NCBI GenBank assembly: GCA_016861185.1
Contig: BOKW01000008.1
Span: 1-64,000 of the forward strand
Length of the DNA stretch: 64,000 nt
Direction: 5' to 3'
Origin: Betaproteobacteria bacterium
GTDB lineage: Bacteria; Pseudomonadota; Gammaproteobacteria; Burkholderiales; Burkholderiaceae_F
Below the pieces are notes generated by a model. That model was not told the origin of the DNA. It ran no database searches and saw nothing but the letters and a program-made list of their open reading frames with translations. Position numbers and translations under genes: made by a program. Positions 10,398 to 18,705 of this stretch are shown one piece after another; within the stretch, counting starts at the first letter, position 1; each line of letters begins with the position of its first letter.

Positions 10398-11030
10398 TTA
10401 CGATGCCGCGCCACTGGAAAGCGCGACGCGCATCAGGTCGGCGACCGTGTTGGCGCGCAGCTTGTCCATGATGTTGGCGCGGTGAGCTTCGACGGTCTTG
10501 ATCGAAATGCCGAGATCGTCGGCGATCTGCTTGTTAAGACGCCCCGCGACGATGCGCTCGAGCACCTGCTGCTCGCGCGGGGTCAGCCGGGCGAGCAGCG
10601 CCTCATTGAGCCGTTGGCGCTCAGCGGCGGCGGCGGCCTCGCGCGCGTGCGCGAGCATGCGTTCGACCAGCGCCTTCAGCGCGGTCTGGTCGAAAGGCTT
10701 CTCGATGAAATCGACCGCGCCCTTTTTCATCGTCGACACCGCCATTGGCACGTCGCCGTGCCCGGTGATGAAGATGATCGGCAGGTTGAGCTTGCGCGCG
10801 AGCAACTCGTCCTGCAGCTCGAGGCCGCTCATCCCGGGCATGCGCACGTCGAGGATCAGACAGGCAATGGCGTCGGGGTCGAAGCCGGCGAGAAAGGCCT
10901 CGGCGCTGTCGTAGGTCGCGACCCGATAGGAACTGGCTTCGAGCAGCCACTGCAGCGAGTCGCGCACGGCTTCGTCGTCGTCGACGACGTAGACGACGCC
11001 CAGGGTGTCCTTCGATTCCGTCTCGGTCAT
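10398..11030 (-). CDS. FixJ/LuxR-type response regulator
   Basis: 210 residues: receiver domain with acidic DDD at 17-19, phospho-acceptor Asp61 in [12 protein letters not shown], the [10 protein letters not shown] loop and Lys in IEKPF, then a LuxR-type helix-turn-helix (about 148-205; [15 protein letters not shown] and [11 protein letters not shown]). Ten bases separate it from the PAS kinase stop, so the pair is cognate. The unit sits immediately upstream of, and divergent from, the pyruvate dehydrogenase operon, which makes pdh an attractive but unproven target. Confident for the family; the target is inference. Confidence 0.92.
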   Translation of the reverse strand: MTETESKDTLGVVYVVDDDEAVRDSLQWLLEASSYRVATYDSAEAFLAGFDPDAIACLILDVRMPGMSGLELQDELLARKLNLPIIFITGHGDVPMAVSTMKKGAVDFIEKPFDQTALKALVERMLAHAREAAAAAERQRLNEALLARLTPREQQVLERIVAGRLNKQIADDLGISIKTVEAHRANIMDKLRANTVADLMRVALSSGAAS

Positions 11031-11040
11031 TCGCTTTCGC

Positions 11041-13440
11041 TCACTTGGCGGCCGCTTCGCTCGGCTCGCGCGCATTGTCGGAGCCGCAGCCGTCGGCCGC
11101 AAGCGGAAGCGTGAAGCGCATGATCGATCCGCCCGTCGGCTCAGGGTTTTTCTCGAGATGGAGCCGGCCCTGATGGAACTCGATGATCGAGCGGCAGATG
11201 TTCAGCCCCATGCCCATGCCCTCGGACTTGGTGCTGAAGAACGGCTGGAACACGCTCGCCAGATGCGCTTCGGGAATGCCGCTGCCGCGGTCGATCACGG
11301 CGACCTCGGCCATACCGTCGGCCGGTGCGCGCTTCACGATCACGTCGATCAGGCGCACGGTCGCGTGCTCCATCGCGTCGATCGCGTTCTTCAGCAGGTT
11401 CAGCAGCACCTGCTCGATCAGGATCGGATCGACGTCCAGCGGCGGCAGCGTCGGATCGACCGCGGCGGCGATCGCGATGTTCTTCTTGCCGGCCTCGATC
11501 TCGGCGAAAGCGATTGCGTCGTCGACGATGCGTTGCGCCGGCGTCGGGCGGCGCCGCGGCTCGGAGCGTTTCACGAACTCGCGGATGCGGCGGATGATGC
11601 GGCCCGCCCGCTGCGCCTGCGTCGAAGTCTTCTCCAGCGCCGCGCGCAGCTCGGCCGACGGCACCTGTCCGGCGCGCAGCCGCGCGAGCGTGCCTTCGCT
11701 GTAGTTGACGATTGCGGTGAGCGGCTGGTTCAGCTCGTGCGCGAGCGAAGATGCCATTTCGCCCATCGTCATCAGGCGCGAGGTGAACTGCACCTTTTCC
11801 TGCTGCTGGCGCGCGATTTCCTCGGTCGTCTTACGCAGCGTGATGTCGGTGGCGATCTGCAGGCGCACCGCGCGGCCGCCGTCGTAGTCCTTCGCAGGCC
11901 AGCGGATCTCGCGCATGCGCACGTCGTACCAGCGCCCGCTCGCCTCGTCGAGCGCCTCGCCGCTCATCTCGGGGCCGCCGCGCCCGCGCAGCCGCTGCGC
12001 GAGGCGCTTGTGGCCGCCGTCGGTTTCGCCGAAGCGCGCGCGGTACTCGCGGTTGGCGAACAGCAGCGCGTCGCCTTCCGCCGTCGAATCGATCGGCACG
12101 ACCGATACCGCGGCCTCGAGCGACTCGAGGACCGTCGTGAAGCGCTCGTGTGCGGCGGCCAGTTCGCTGCGGATGCGCTTGGGTTCGGTGACGTCGGCCA
12201 TCGAGCTCATCCAGCCGATCTGCCGTCCGGCCTCGTCGACCAGCGGCGAGACGTACATGCGGGCGTCGAAGCGGGAACCGTCGGCGCGCAGCACCTGCGC
12301 CTCGAAACCCGCGCTCGGGATGTCGGCCGCGAGGATGCGCCGCAGGTTCCTTTCATGCTCGGCGCGCATGTCGGCCGGCCAGTACGGCAGCGGCGCGCCG
12401 CTGCCGATCAGATCACGCTCACTCCAGCCGGTCATCTGGCAGAAGGCACGGTTCACGTAGCGCAGTACGCCTTCGGTGTCGAACACGCTGAGGCCGGTGG
12501 CCATCGAATCTTCCATCGCGCGCCGCAGCGCGGTTTCGGCGAGCAGCGCGCGATCGATGCGCGCTTGGCGCGACGTGTAGTGGGCGAGCGCGCCGAGCGC
12601 GATCGCGACGGCGGCGGCGAGCGCGCCCACGACCCAGACGAGCGCGCTGCCGACCAGCCCCGACTCGAGCTTGAACGCGCTGGCATGCAGGCGCACGTCG
12701 GGCGGCAGCGGCGACACGCCGGTGGAGTAGCTGAGCGCACTCGGCGAAGGCGCGCTCGCCGTGCTGCTGGCGAGAACGTCGGCGGCCGCCTGCAGCGAAA
12801 GGCGGTAGCGGTCAGCGGTTTCCGGGGCCACGCCGGCGCGCAGCAGCTCGCCCGGCGACACGCGCGCGACGATCGCGCCGACGTAGCGCGCCTGTGCGAA
12901 CGACGGAACGATGAGCACGATCGCCGGATCGGTCGTCGCTTCGCCGGCGAGGGCGAAGGTGGCGGTGCCGGCGGCGCGGGCGCGGGCAAGCAGAGGTTGA
13001 AGCGCCGGTTCGACGGCGTTGCCCGCGACCGCGCTCGGCGCGGACGGCAGTGGCCAGGCGAGGCGTCCGCCGGCGTCGACGAAGCGAATCTGAATCACCT
13101 CGGGCTTGGAGGCGACCAACTCCGACGCCACGCTCGCGAAACGGCGCTCGCCGATCGTTCCGGCGCCGATCTCCAGTGCCGCCGTCGTCAAGGTCTCGCT
13201 GAGCGCGGTCAGGCGCAGCGTGATCTGTTGCGCCGCGGAGTCGATGTCGCGATGCATCGCGTCGCGCTGCAACTGCCGGTCCTCGACGACCATTGCGACG
13301 AACAGGCCCGCGATCAGCACCGCCAGCAGGCCGATCACTGCGAACGGCAGCCACGGCGCGGAACGCAGGCGACGCGACCGCGCTTCGGCCAGCGCGTCGA
13401 AGGCAGCGATCAAAGAGTGCTTGTCGGCCGGCGCGGTCAT
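11041..13440 (-). CDS. PAS-domain sensor histidine kinase (FixL-like output)
   Basis: 799 residues from the chosen ATG: TM1 at about 30-50, an extracytoplasmic sensor region of about 200 residues, TM2 at about 265-290, PAS domain 1 (DSMATGLSVFDTEG onward), PAS domain 2, then HisKA with His568 in SSLAHELNQPL and an HATPase domain with NLLKNAIDAM, DRGSGIPEAH and GMGMGLNICRS. The periplasmic loop suggests an extracellular or membrane signal rather than a haem-PAS; I see no haem motif. An in-frame ATG 18 codons earlier (13494) is possible; neither start has a clear Shine-Dalgarno. It is divergent from aceE, about 240 bases apart. Confidence 0.9.
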   Translation of the reverse strand: MTAPADKHSLIAAFDALAEARSRRLRSAPWLPFAVIGLLAVLIAGLFVAMVVEDRQLQRDAMHRDIDSAAQQITLRLTALSETLTTAALEIGAGTIGERRFASVASELVASKPEVIQIRFVDAGGRLAWPLPSAPSAVAGNAVEPALQPLLARARAAGTATFALAGEATTDPAIVLIVPSFAQARYVGAIVARVSPGELLRAGVAPETADRYRLSLQAAADVLASSTASAPSPSALSYSTGVSPLPPDVRLHASAFKLESGLVGSALVWVVGALAAAVAIALGALAHYTSRQARIDRALLAETALRRAMEDSMATGLSVFDTEGVLRYVNRAFCQMTGWSERDLIGSGAPLPYWPADMRAEHERNLRRILAADIPSAGFEAQVLRADGSRFDARMYVSPLVDEAGRQIGWMSSMADVTEPKRIRSELAAAHERFTTVLESLEAAVSVVPIDSTAEGDALLFANREYRARFGETDGGHKRLAQRLRGRGGPEMSGEALDEASGRWYDVRMREIRWPAKDYDGGRAVRLQIATDITLRKTTEEIARQQQEKVQFTSRLMTMGEMASSLAHELNQPLTAIVNYSEGTLARLRAGQVPSAELRAALEKTSTQAQRAGRIIRRIREFVKRSEPRRRPTPAQRIVDDAIAFAEIEAGKKNIAIAAAVDPTLPPLDVDPILIEQVLLNLLKNAIDAMEHATVRLIDVIVKRAPADGMAEVAVIDRGSGIPEAHLASVFQPFFSTKSEGMGMGLNICRSIIEFHQGRLHLEKNPEPTGGSIMRFTLPLAADGCGSDNAREPSEAAAK

Positions 13441-13565
13441 CGGGCACAGTGCGCTCGATGCGGCGGAATGCGGATGCAGTCGCCGCGGGCGCATTGCATA
13501 TTAGCGAGAGCATCGGTACGCCTTGATGCCGCGTTATCGAAGAACGAAGAAAGGGTGGTTTCATT

Positions 13566-13616
13566 ATTCGAAACCAAGTATCGCTATTTGAAAGACGCAC
13601 CAACCGCTGTTAAAGT
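13566..13616 (+). promoter_or_regulatory. Candidate aceE promoter with 20-bp-spaced direct repeats
   Basis: TTGAAA at 13588-13593 and TAAAGT at 13611-13616 are separated by 17 bases and lie 64 bases before the aceE start. ATTCGAAA (13566-13573) and ATTTGAAA (13586-13593) are direct repeats exactly 20 bases, two helical turns, apart, the second overlapping the -35 hexamer. The stretch 13540-13620 is clearly more AT-rich than the flanks. This looks like a regulator half-site pair at a sigma-70 promoter; the regulator is not identified. Confidence 0.5.
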
Positions 13617-13679
13617 CGTGCGGTGCACTTCGCCGACGGTCGCGCGGCCGGCCGCGACGCACATTCCGAGGAGACAGCG

Positions 13680-16394
13680 ATGTCCGCGATTCCGAACATC
13701 CCGGCGGCCGCGGCCGCCAACGATCCCGATGCGCTCGAGACGCAGGAATGGCTCGAAGCACTCGATGCGGTGCTCGAGCGGGAGGGCGCGTACCGCGCGC
13801 ATTACCTGCTGGAACGCCTGATCGACAAGGCGCGGCGTTCCGGCGCCTACATCCCGTTTTCGCCGAACACGGCGTACATCAATACGATCCCGCCGCACCT
13901 CGAAGAGCAGTCGCCGGGCGACTATGCGATCGAGGAGCGCATCCGCTCGTACGTCCGCTGGAACGCGATGGCGATGGTCGTGCGCGCCAACCGGGGGGAA
14001 GGTGACCTCGGCGGCCACATCGCGAGCTACGCATCGGTGGGCACGCTGATGGAAGTCGGTTTCAACCACTTCTGGCGCGCACCGACCGCGGACTTCGGCG
14101 GCGATCTGCTCTACATCCAGGGGCACTCGTCGCCGGGCGTGTATGCGCGCGCCTTCCTCGAAGGGCGGCTCACCGCCGAGCAATTGCAGAACTTCCGGCG
14201 CGACGTCAACGGCAAAGGCGTCACGTCGTATCCGCATCCGAAGCTGATGCCGGACTTCTGGCAGTTCCCGACGGTGTCGATGGGCCTGGGACCGCTGCAG
14301 GCGATCTATCAAGCGCGTTTCCTCAAGTACCTGCACAACCGCGGTATCGCCGATACCAGCGGCCGCAAGGTGTGGTGCTTCTGCGGCGACGGCGAGATGG
14401 ACGAGCCCGAGTCGATGGGCGCGATCGGCATGGCCGCGCGCGAGAGGCTCGACAACCTGATCTTCGTCGTCAACTGCAACCTGCAGCGGCTCGACGGACC
14501 GGTGCGCGGCAACGGCAAGATCATCCAGGAGCTGGAAGGCAGCTTCCGCGGCGCCGGCTGGAACGTGATCAAGCTGATCTGGGGTTCGTACTGGGACCCG
14601 CTGCTTGCCAAGGACAAGGACGGCTCGCTGCTACGGCTGATGGAGGAAACCGTCGACGGCGAGTACCAGAACTACAAGGCCAACGACGGCGCCTTCGTGC
14701 GCAAGCACTTCTTCGGCAAGTATCCGCAGACGCTCGAAATGGTGTCGCGGATGAGCGACGCCGACATCTGGCGCCTGAACCGCGGCGGCCACGATCCGCA
14801 CAAGATCTACGCGGCCTACGCGGCTGCGGTCAAGCACGAGGGCCAGCCGACCGTGATCCTGGCGAAGACCGTCAAGGGCTTCGGCATGGGCAAGATCGGC
14901 GAGGCGAAGAATCCGACGCACCAGGTCAAGAAGCTCGATACCGAGGCGGTGCGTGAGTTCCGCGACCGCTTCGCGATCCCGGTGTCGGACGACGAGATCG
15001 AGCAGGTGCCCTTCTACAAACCGGCCGACAACTCGCCGGAAATGAAGTACCTGCACGAGCGGCGCCGCGCGCTGGGCGGCTATCTGCCGCAGCGGCGGCG
15101 CACGTCTTCCGAGAAGCTCGCGGTGCCGCCGCTCGAAGCCTTCAACGCGATCCTCGAGCCGACCGCCGAAGGCCGCGAGATCAGCACGACGCAGGCGTTC
15201 GTGCGCTTCCTGACGCAGCTCGTGCGCGACAAGGGCGTGGGCCCGCGCGTGGTGCCGATCATCCCCGACGAGGCGCGCACCTTCGGCATGGAGGGCATGT
15301 TCAGGCAGCTCGGCATCTTCAGCCAGCAGGGCCAGCTCTACGAGCCGGTCGACCGCGACCAGGTGATGTACTACCGCGAGGACAAGGCGGGACAGATCCT
15401 GGAGGAAGGGATCAACGAGGCCGGCGCGATGGCCGACTGGATCGCCGCCGCGACGTCGTACTCGAACAACGACCGCATCATGATCCCCTTCTACATCTTC
15501 TATTCGATGTTCGGCTTCCAGCGCGTCGGCGACCTGTGCTGGGCGGCGGGGGACATGCAGTCGCGCGGCTTCCTGCTCGGCGCGACCAGCGGCCGCACGA
15601 CCTTGAACGGCGAGGGCCTGCAGCACCAGGACGGCCACTCGCACCTGATGAGCGCGACGATCCCGAACTGCATCAGCTACGACCCGACCTTCGCGCACGA
15701 GGTCGCGGTGATCCTGCAGGCGGGACTGAAGCGCATGGTCGAGGAGCAGGACAACGTCTGGTACTACGTCACGCTGATGAACGAGAACTACCCGCAGCCG
15801 GGCCTGAAAAAAGGCCAGGAGGAGGGCATTCTCAAAGGCATGTATCTCTTCAAGGAAGGCATGGCGGGCAGCGGCAAGGGCCTGTCGATCCCGCGCGTTC
15901 AGCTTCTGGGCAGCGGAACGATCCTGCGCGAGGTCATCGCGGCGGCCGATCTGCTCGAGCGCGACTGGGGCGTGGCGGGCGACGTCTGGAGCGTCACGAG
16001 CTTCACCGAGCTGCGGCGCGACGGCATCGACTGCGAGCGCTGGAACCTGCTGCACCCGACCGACAAGAAGCCGAAGAAGGCCTACGTCGCCGAGAAGCTC
16101 GAACGCACCGCCGGCCCGGTCGTCGCGTCGACCGACTACATGCGTCTGTTCGCCGACCAGATCCGGCCGTACCTGCCGAAGGGCCGCACGTATCACGTGC
16201 TCGGCACCGACGGCTTCGGGCGTTCGGACACGCGCGAGAAGCTGCGCGAGTTCTTCGAGGTCGACCGCCGCTTCGTGACGGTGGCCGCGCTGCGTGCGCT
16301 CGCCGAGGAAGGCGCGCTGCCGATGGCCAAGGTCGCCGAAGCGATCAAGAAATACGGCATCGATCCGAACAAGCCGAACCCGACGCGCACCTGA
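13680..16394 (+). CDS. aceE: Pyruvate dehydrogenase E1 component (homodimeric type)
   Basis: 904-residue thiamine-diphosphate enzyme that decarboxylates pyruvate and passes the acetyl group to lipoyl domains of AceF, the entry to the TCA cycle. The ThDP motif begins GDGEMDEPES at residue 236 and ends with the NCN of FVVNCNLQRLDGPV. The length and N-terminal ETQEWLEALDAVLE segment are standard for the single-chain E1p. The ATG is set by GAGGAG eight to thirteen bases upstream. First gene of aceE-aceF-BPH-lpdA-tautomerase; 50 bases separate it from aceF. A divergent two-component system lies upstream. Confidence 0.98.
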   Translation: MSAIPNIPAAAAANDPDALETQEWLEALDAVLEREGAYRAHYLLERLIDKARRSGAYIPFSPNTAYINTIPPHLEEQSPGDYAIEERIRSYVRWNAMAMVVRANRGEGDLGGHIASYASVGTLMEVGFNHFWRAPTADFGGDLLYIQGHSSPGVYARAFLEGRLTAEQLQNFRRDVNGKGVTSYPHPKLMPDFWQFPTVSMGLGPLQAIYQARFLKYLHNRGIADTSGRKVWCFCGDGEMDEPESMGAIGMAARERLDNLIFVVNCNLQRLDGPVRGNGKIIQELEGSFRGAGWNVIKLIWGSYWDPLLAKDKDGSLLRLMEETVDGEYQNYKANDGAFVRKHFFGKYPQTLEMVSRMSDADIWRLNRGGHDPHKIYAAYAAAVKHEGQPTVILAKTVKGFGMGKIGEAKNPTHQVKKLDTEAVREFRDRFAIPVSDDEIEQVPFYKPADNSPEMKYLHERRRALGGYLPQRRRTSSEKLAVPPLEAFNAILEPTAEGREISTTQAFVRFLTQLVRDKGVGPRVVPIIPDEARTFGMEGMFRQLGIFSQQGQLYEPVDRDQVMYYREDKAGQILEEGINEAGAMADWIAAATSYSNNDRIMIPFYIFYSMFGFQRVGDLCWAAGDMQSRGFLLGATSGRTTLNGEGLQHQDGHSHLMSATIPNCISYDPTFAHEVAVILQAGLKRMVEEQDNVWYYVTLMNENYPQPGLKKGQEEGILKGMYLFKEGMAGSGKGLSIPRVQLLGSGTILREVIAAADLLERDWGVAGDVWSVTSFTELRRDGIDCERWNLLHPTDKKPKKAYVAEKLERTAGPVVASTDYMRLFADQIRPYLPKGRTYHVLGTDGFGRSDTREKLREFFEVDRRFVTVAALRALAEEGALPMAKVAEAIKKYGIDPNKPNPTRT

Positions 16395-16444
16395 CGCGCG
16401 CGCCGCGCGCCGGCGCGGTCAACGAGAAGAACGGAGACACGACG

Positions 16445-18121
16445 ATGGGCAACCTGGTCGAGGTGAAGGTCCCGGACATCGGCGACTTCAAGGACGTGGA
16501 AGTCATCGAGGTGCTGGTGAAGGCGGGCGATGCGGTGGCGCGCGAGCAGTCGCTGATCACGGTGGAGAGCGACAAGGCGTCGATGGAGATACCGTCGTCC
16601 CACGCGGGGCGAGTGAAAGCGATGCGGGTGAAGCTGGGGGACAAGGTTTCCGAAGGCAGCGTGATTCTCGAGTTGGAGGCGGCCGAGTCGGGGGCCGCTG
16701 CAAATCCTCCCCAGCCTCCCTCTGCGAAAGGGGGGAGTGAACCGCGTCAGGTCGCCTCACCCCCCTTTGAAAAAGGGGGGCCAGGGGGGATTCCTCCGGC
16801 GCCGCGCCCGACAGGCGAAGCGCTTCAGGTCACCGTCCCCGACATCGGCGACTTCAAGGACGTCGAGGTGATCGAAGTCCTCGTCAGGCCGGGTGATCGC
16901 GTCAACAAGGATCAGTCGCTGATCACCGTCGAGAGCGACAAGGCGTCGATGGAGATCCCGAGCCCGGCCGCGGGCCTGGTGCAGTCGCTGCTGGTGAAGA
17001 TCGGCGACAAGGTTTCGCAGGGTTCGCCGATCGTGATGCTGGCCGCGAACGAAGCGGCTGCCGCGCTGCCGAGCCCCGCACCCGCGGCGCCGGTTTCCGC
17101 ACCCCCGGCAGCAACGACTTCACCGCCGTCGACCGCTTACGCGGTCGACATGGTCGCGCGGCCGGCGGCGGTCGAACCCCGCCAGCCGGAGGGCGCGATG
17201 CCGCACGCGTCACCTTCCGTGCGCAAGTTCGCGCGCGAGTTGGGCGTCGACCTCACGCAGGTCGCCGGCAGCGGACCGAAAGGCCGCATCACGCAGGACG
17301 ATGTGCGCGAGCACGTCAAGCGCGCACTCGCCGGCGGCGCGCGCCCGGCCGCGGCGCCTGTTGCCGGAGCCGCCGCCGGCGGTTTGAACGTGATTCCGTG
17401 GCCGCAGGTCGATTTCGCGAAGTTCGGCCCCGTCGAGCGCGTCGAGATGTCGCGTATCAAGAAGCTGTCGGGTCCGAACCTCGCACGCAACTGGGTGATG
17501 ATCCCGCACGTCACCAACCACGAGGACGCGGACATCACCGAGCTCGAAGCCTTCCGCGTGCAGTTGAACAAGGAGAACGAAAAGAGCGGCGTCAAGGTCA
17601 CGATGCTCGCTTTCCTGATCAAGGCCTGCGTCGCGGCGCTGAAGAAGTTCCCCGACTTCAACAGCTCGATCGCGCCCGAAGGCGACGCAATCATCCGCAA
17701 GAACTACTGGCACGTCGGCTTCGCCGCCGACACGCCGAACGGGCTGGTCGTGCCGGTGATCAGGGACGCGGACAGGAAAGGGATCTTCGAGATCGCGCAG
17801 GAAACCGCGGCGCTTGCCGCAAAGGCGCGCGACGGCAAGCTCGCGATCGGCGACATGCAGGGCGGAACGTTCTCGATCTCCTCGCTCGGCGGCATCGGCG
17901 GCACCTACTTCACGCCGATCATCAACGCGCCCGAGGTGGCAATCCTCGGCGTGTGCCGCTCGACGACGAGACCGGTGTGGGACGGCAAGCAATTCGTGCC
18001 GCGGCTGATCCTGCCGCTGTCGCTGTCGTGGGACCACCGCGTCGTCGACGGCGCGAGCGCGGCGCGCTTCAACGCGTATCTGGCGTCGCTGTTGGCGGAT
18101 TTCCGGCGCGTGCTGCTGTAG
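16445..18121 (+). CDS. aceF: Pyruvate dehydrogenase E2, dihydrolipoamide acetyltransferase
   Basis: 558 residues. Order: lipoyl domain 1 (about 3-80, lipoyl-Lys44 in ESDKAS), a 40-residue linker, lipoyl domain 2 (about 127-205, Lys166), an Ala/Pro linker, the peripheral subunit-binding domain (about 255-290, ASPSVRKFARELGVDL), and the catalytic core with His531 and Asp535 in DHRVVDG. It transfers the acetyl group to CoA and forms the core of the complex. Unusual: linker 1 (residues about 87-117, with SPPFEKGGPGGIPP) is encoded by a nested palindromic repeat, and lipoyl domain 1 plus linker is nearly identical at DNA level to the start of lpdA. The stop is 2 bases before the next gene. Confidence 0.97.
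   Translation: MGNLVEVKVPDIGDFKDVEVIEVLVKAGDAVAREQSLITVESDKASMEIPSSHAGRVKAMRVKLGDKVSEGSVILELEAAESGAAANPPQPPSAKGGSEPRQVASPPFEKGGPGGIPPAPRPTGEALQVTVPDIGDFKDVEVIEVLVRPGDRVNKDQSLITVESDKASMEIPSPAAGLVQSLLVKIGDKVSQGSPIVMLAANEAAAALPSPAPAAPVSAPPAATTSPPSTAYAVDMVARPAAVEPRQPEGAMPHASPSVRKFARELGVDLTQVAGSGPKGRITQDDVREHVKRALAGGARPAAAPVAGAAAGGLNVIPWPQVDFAKFGPVERVEMSRIKKLSGPNLARNWVMIPHVTNHEDADITELEAFRVQLNKENEKSGVKVTMLAFLIKACVAALKKFPDFNSSIAPEGDAIIRKNYWHVGFAADTPNGLVVPVIRDADRKGIFEIAQETAALAAKARDGKLAIGDMQGGTFSISSLGGIGGTYFTPIINAPEVAILGVCRSTTRPVWDGKQFVPRLILPLSLSWDHRVVDGASAARFNAYLASLLADFRRVLL
16463..16799 (+). repeat. Duplicated lipoyl-domain/linker unit, copy 1 (in aceF)
   Basis: This 337-base stretch, covering nearly all of lipoyl domain 1 and the repeat-derived linker, aligns without gaps to 18720-19056 in lpdA; I count about 15 mismatches, most silent. 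Outside it the two genes diverge at once. The second lipoyl domain of aceF is much less similar at DNA level. Confidence 0.9.
16703..16792. repeat. Nested palindromic repeat translated in aceF linker
   Basis: About 90 bases forming an imperfect palindrome whose ends are AATCCTCCCC and GGGGGGATT. It contains two smaller palindromes; the right one has perfect nine-base arms CCCCCCTTT (16760-16768) and AAAGGGGGG (16772-16780). The left one has decayed here but is perfect in the lpdA copy. Elements with this C-tract/TTT/AAA/G-tract design are normally intergenic dispersed repeats; here the reading frame stays open across it. Confidence 0.85.
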
Positions 18122-18123
18122 CC

Positions 18124-18705
18124 GTGACCACCATCGTCGTCGTCAAGAAGAACAACGAGATCGCGATCGCGTCGGACGCGCTCGTGACCTTCGGCGAGAC
18201 CCGGCTGCCGCACGGCTACGAAGTCAACGAGAAGATCATCCAGGTCGGCGACTCGTACATCGGGCTGGCGGGCAGCACCGCGCACTTTGCGGTGCTCGCC
18301 GAGGCGCTGCGCAACCTGGGCGAGGAGTGTCGGCTCGGCAGTCGGCAGCAGATCTTCACGACCTTCCAGAAGCTGCACGCGGTGCTGAAGGAGAAATACT
18401 TCCTGAACCCCAAGGAGGACGAGTCCGATCCGTACGAGTCCTCGCAGATCACCGCGGTGATCGCGAATCCGACCGGCATCTACGGCGTCTACTCGTACCG
18501 CGAGGTGTTCAGTTTCGAGCGGTTCTGGGGCATCGGCTCGGGCCGCAACTTCGCGCTCGGGGCGATGTACGCCGCGTACGACCGCCTGAAGTCGGCGCGC
18601 GCGATCGCCGAGCTGGGCGTCCAGGCGGGCGCCGAGTTCGACAAGAGTTCCGCGCTCCCGGTGCGCGTGTTCAGCCTGCCGCTGGCGGGCGGAGAGACGA
18701 CATGA
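18124..18705 (+). CDS. Proteasome/HslV-like threonine peptidase, BPH type
   Basis: 193 residues from a GTG. After removal of Met the chain begins TTIVVVKKNN, giving the N-terminal Thr1 nucleophile of proteasome-fold Ntn hydrolases; Asp17 (IASD) is exactly at the canonical position and Lys in VNEKI (residue 36) can serve as Lys33 after a three-residue insertion. Length suits a single beta-type subunit. It is not HslV by sequence and no ATPase (HslU, Mpa/ARC-like) is adjacent. This best fits the betaproteobacteria proteasome homologue family (BPH), known to form self-compartmentalised double rings; Anbu and an HslV paralogue are alternatives. It is 2 bases after aceF and overlaps lpdA as ATGA, so it is translationally coupled inside the pdh operon. 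Confidence 0.8.
   Translation: MTTIVVVKKNNEIAIASDALVTFGETRLPHGYEVNEKIIQVGDSYIGLAGSTAHFAVLAEALRNLGEECRLGSRQQIFTTFQKLHAVLKEKYFLNPKEDESDPYESSQITAVIANPTGIYGVYSYREVFSFERFWGIGSGRNFALGAMYAAYDRLKSARAIAELGVQAGAEFDKSSALPVRVFSLPLAGGETT

Noticed and set aside
11005..13821. 938-codon plus-strand open frame opposite the PAS kinase
   Set aside because: Antisense shadow; it also runs into aceE in another frame. The minus strand encodes a complete sensor kinase.
16703..16792. Treating the repeat as a break or pseudogene in aceF
   Set aside because: The frame stays open across both copies, domain order is normal on each side, and the rest of AceF and LpdA is intact.
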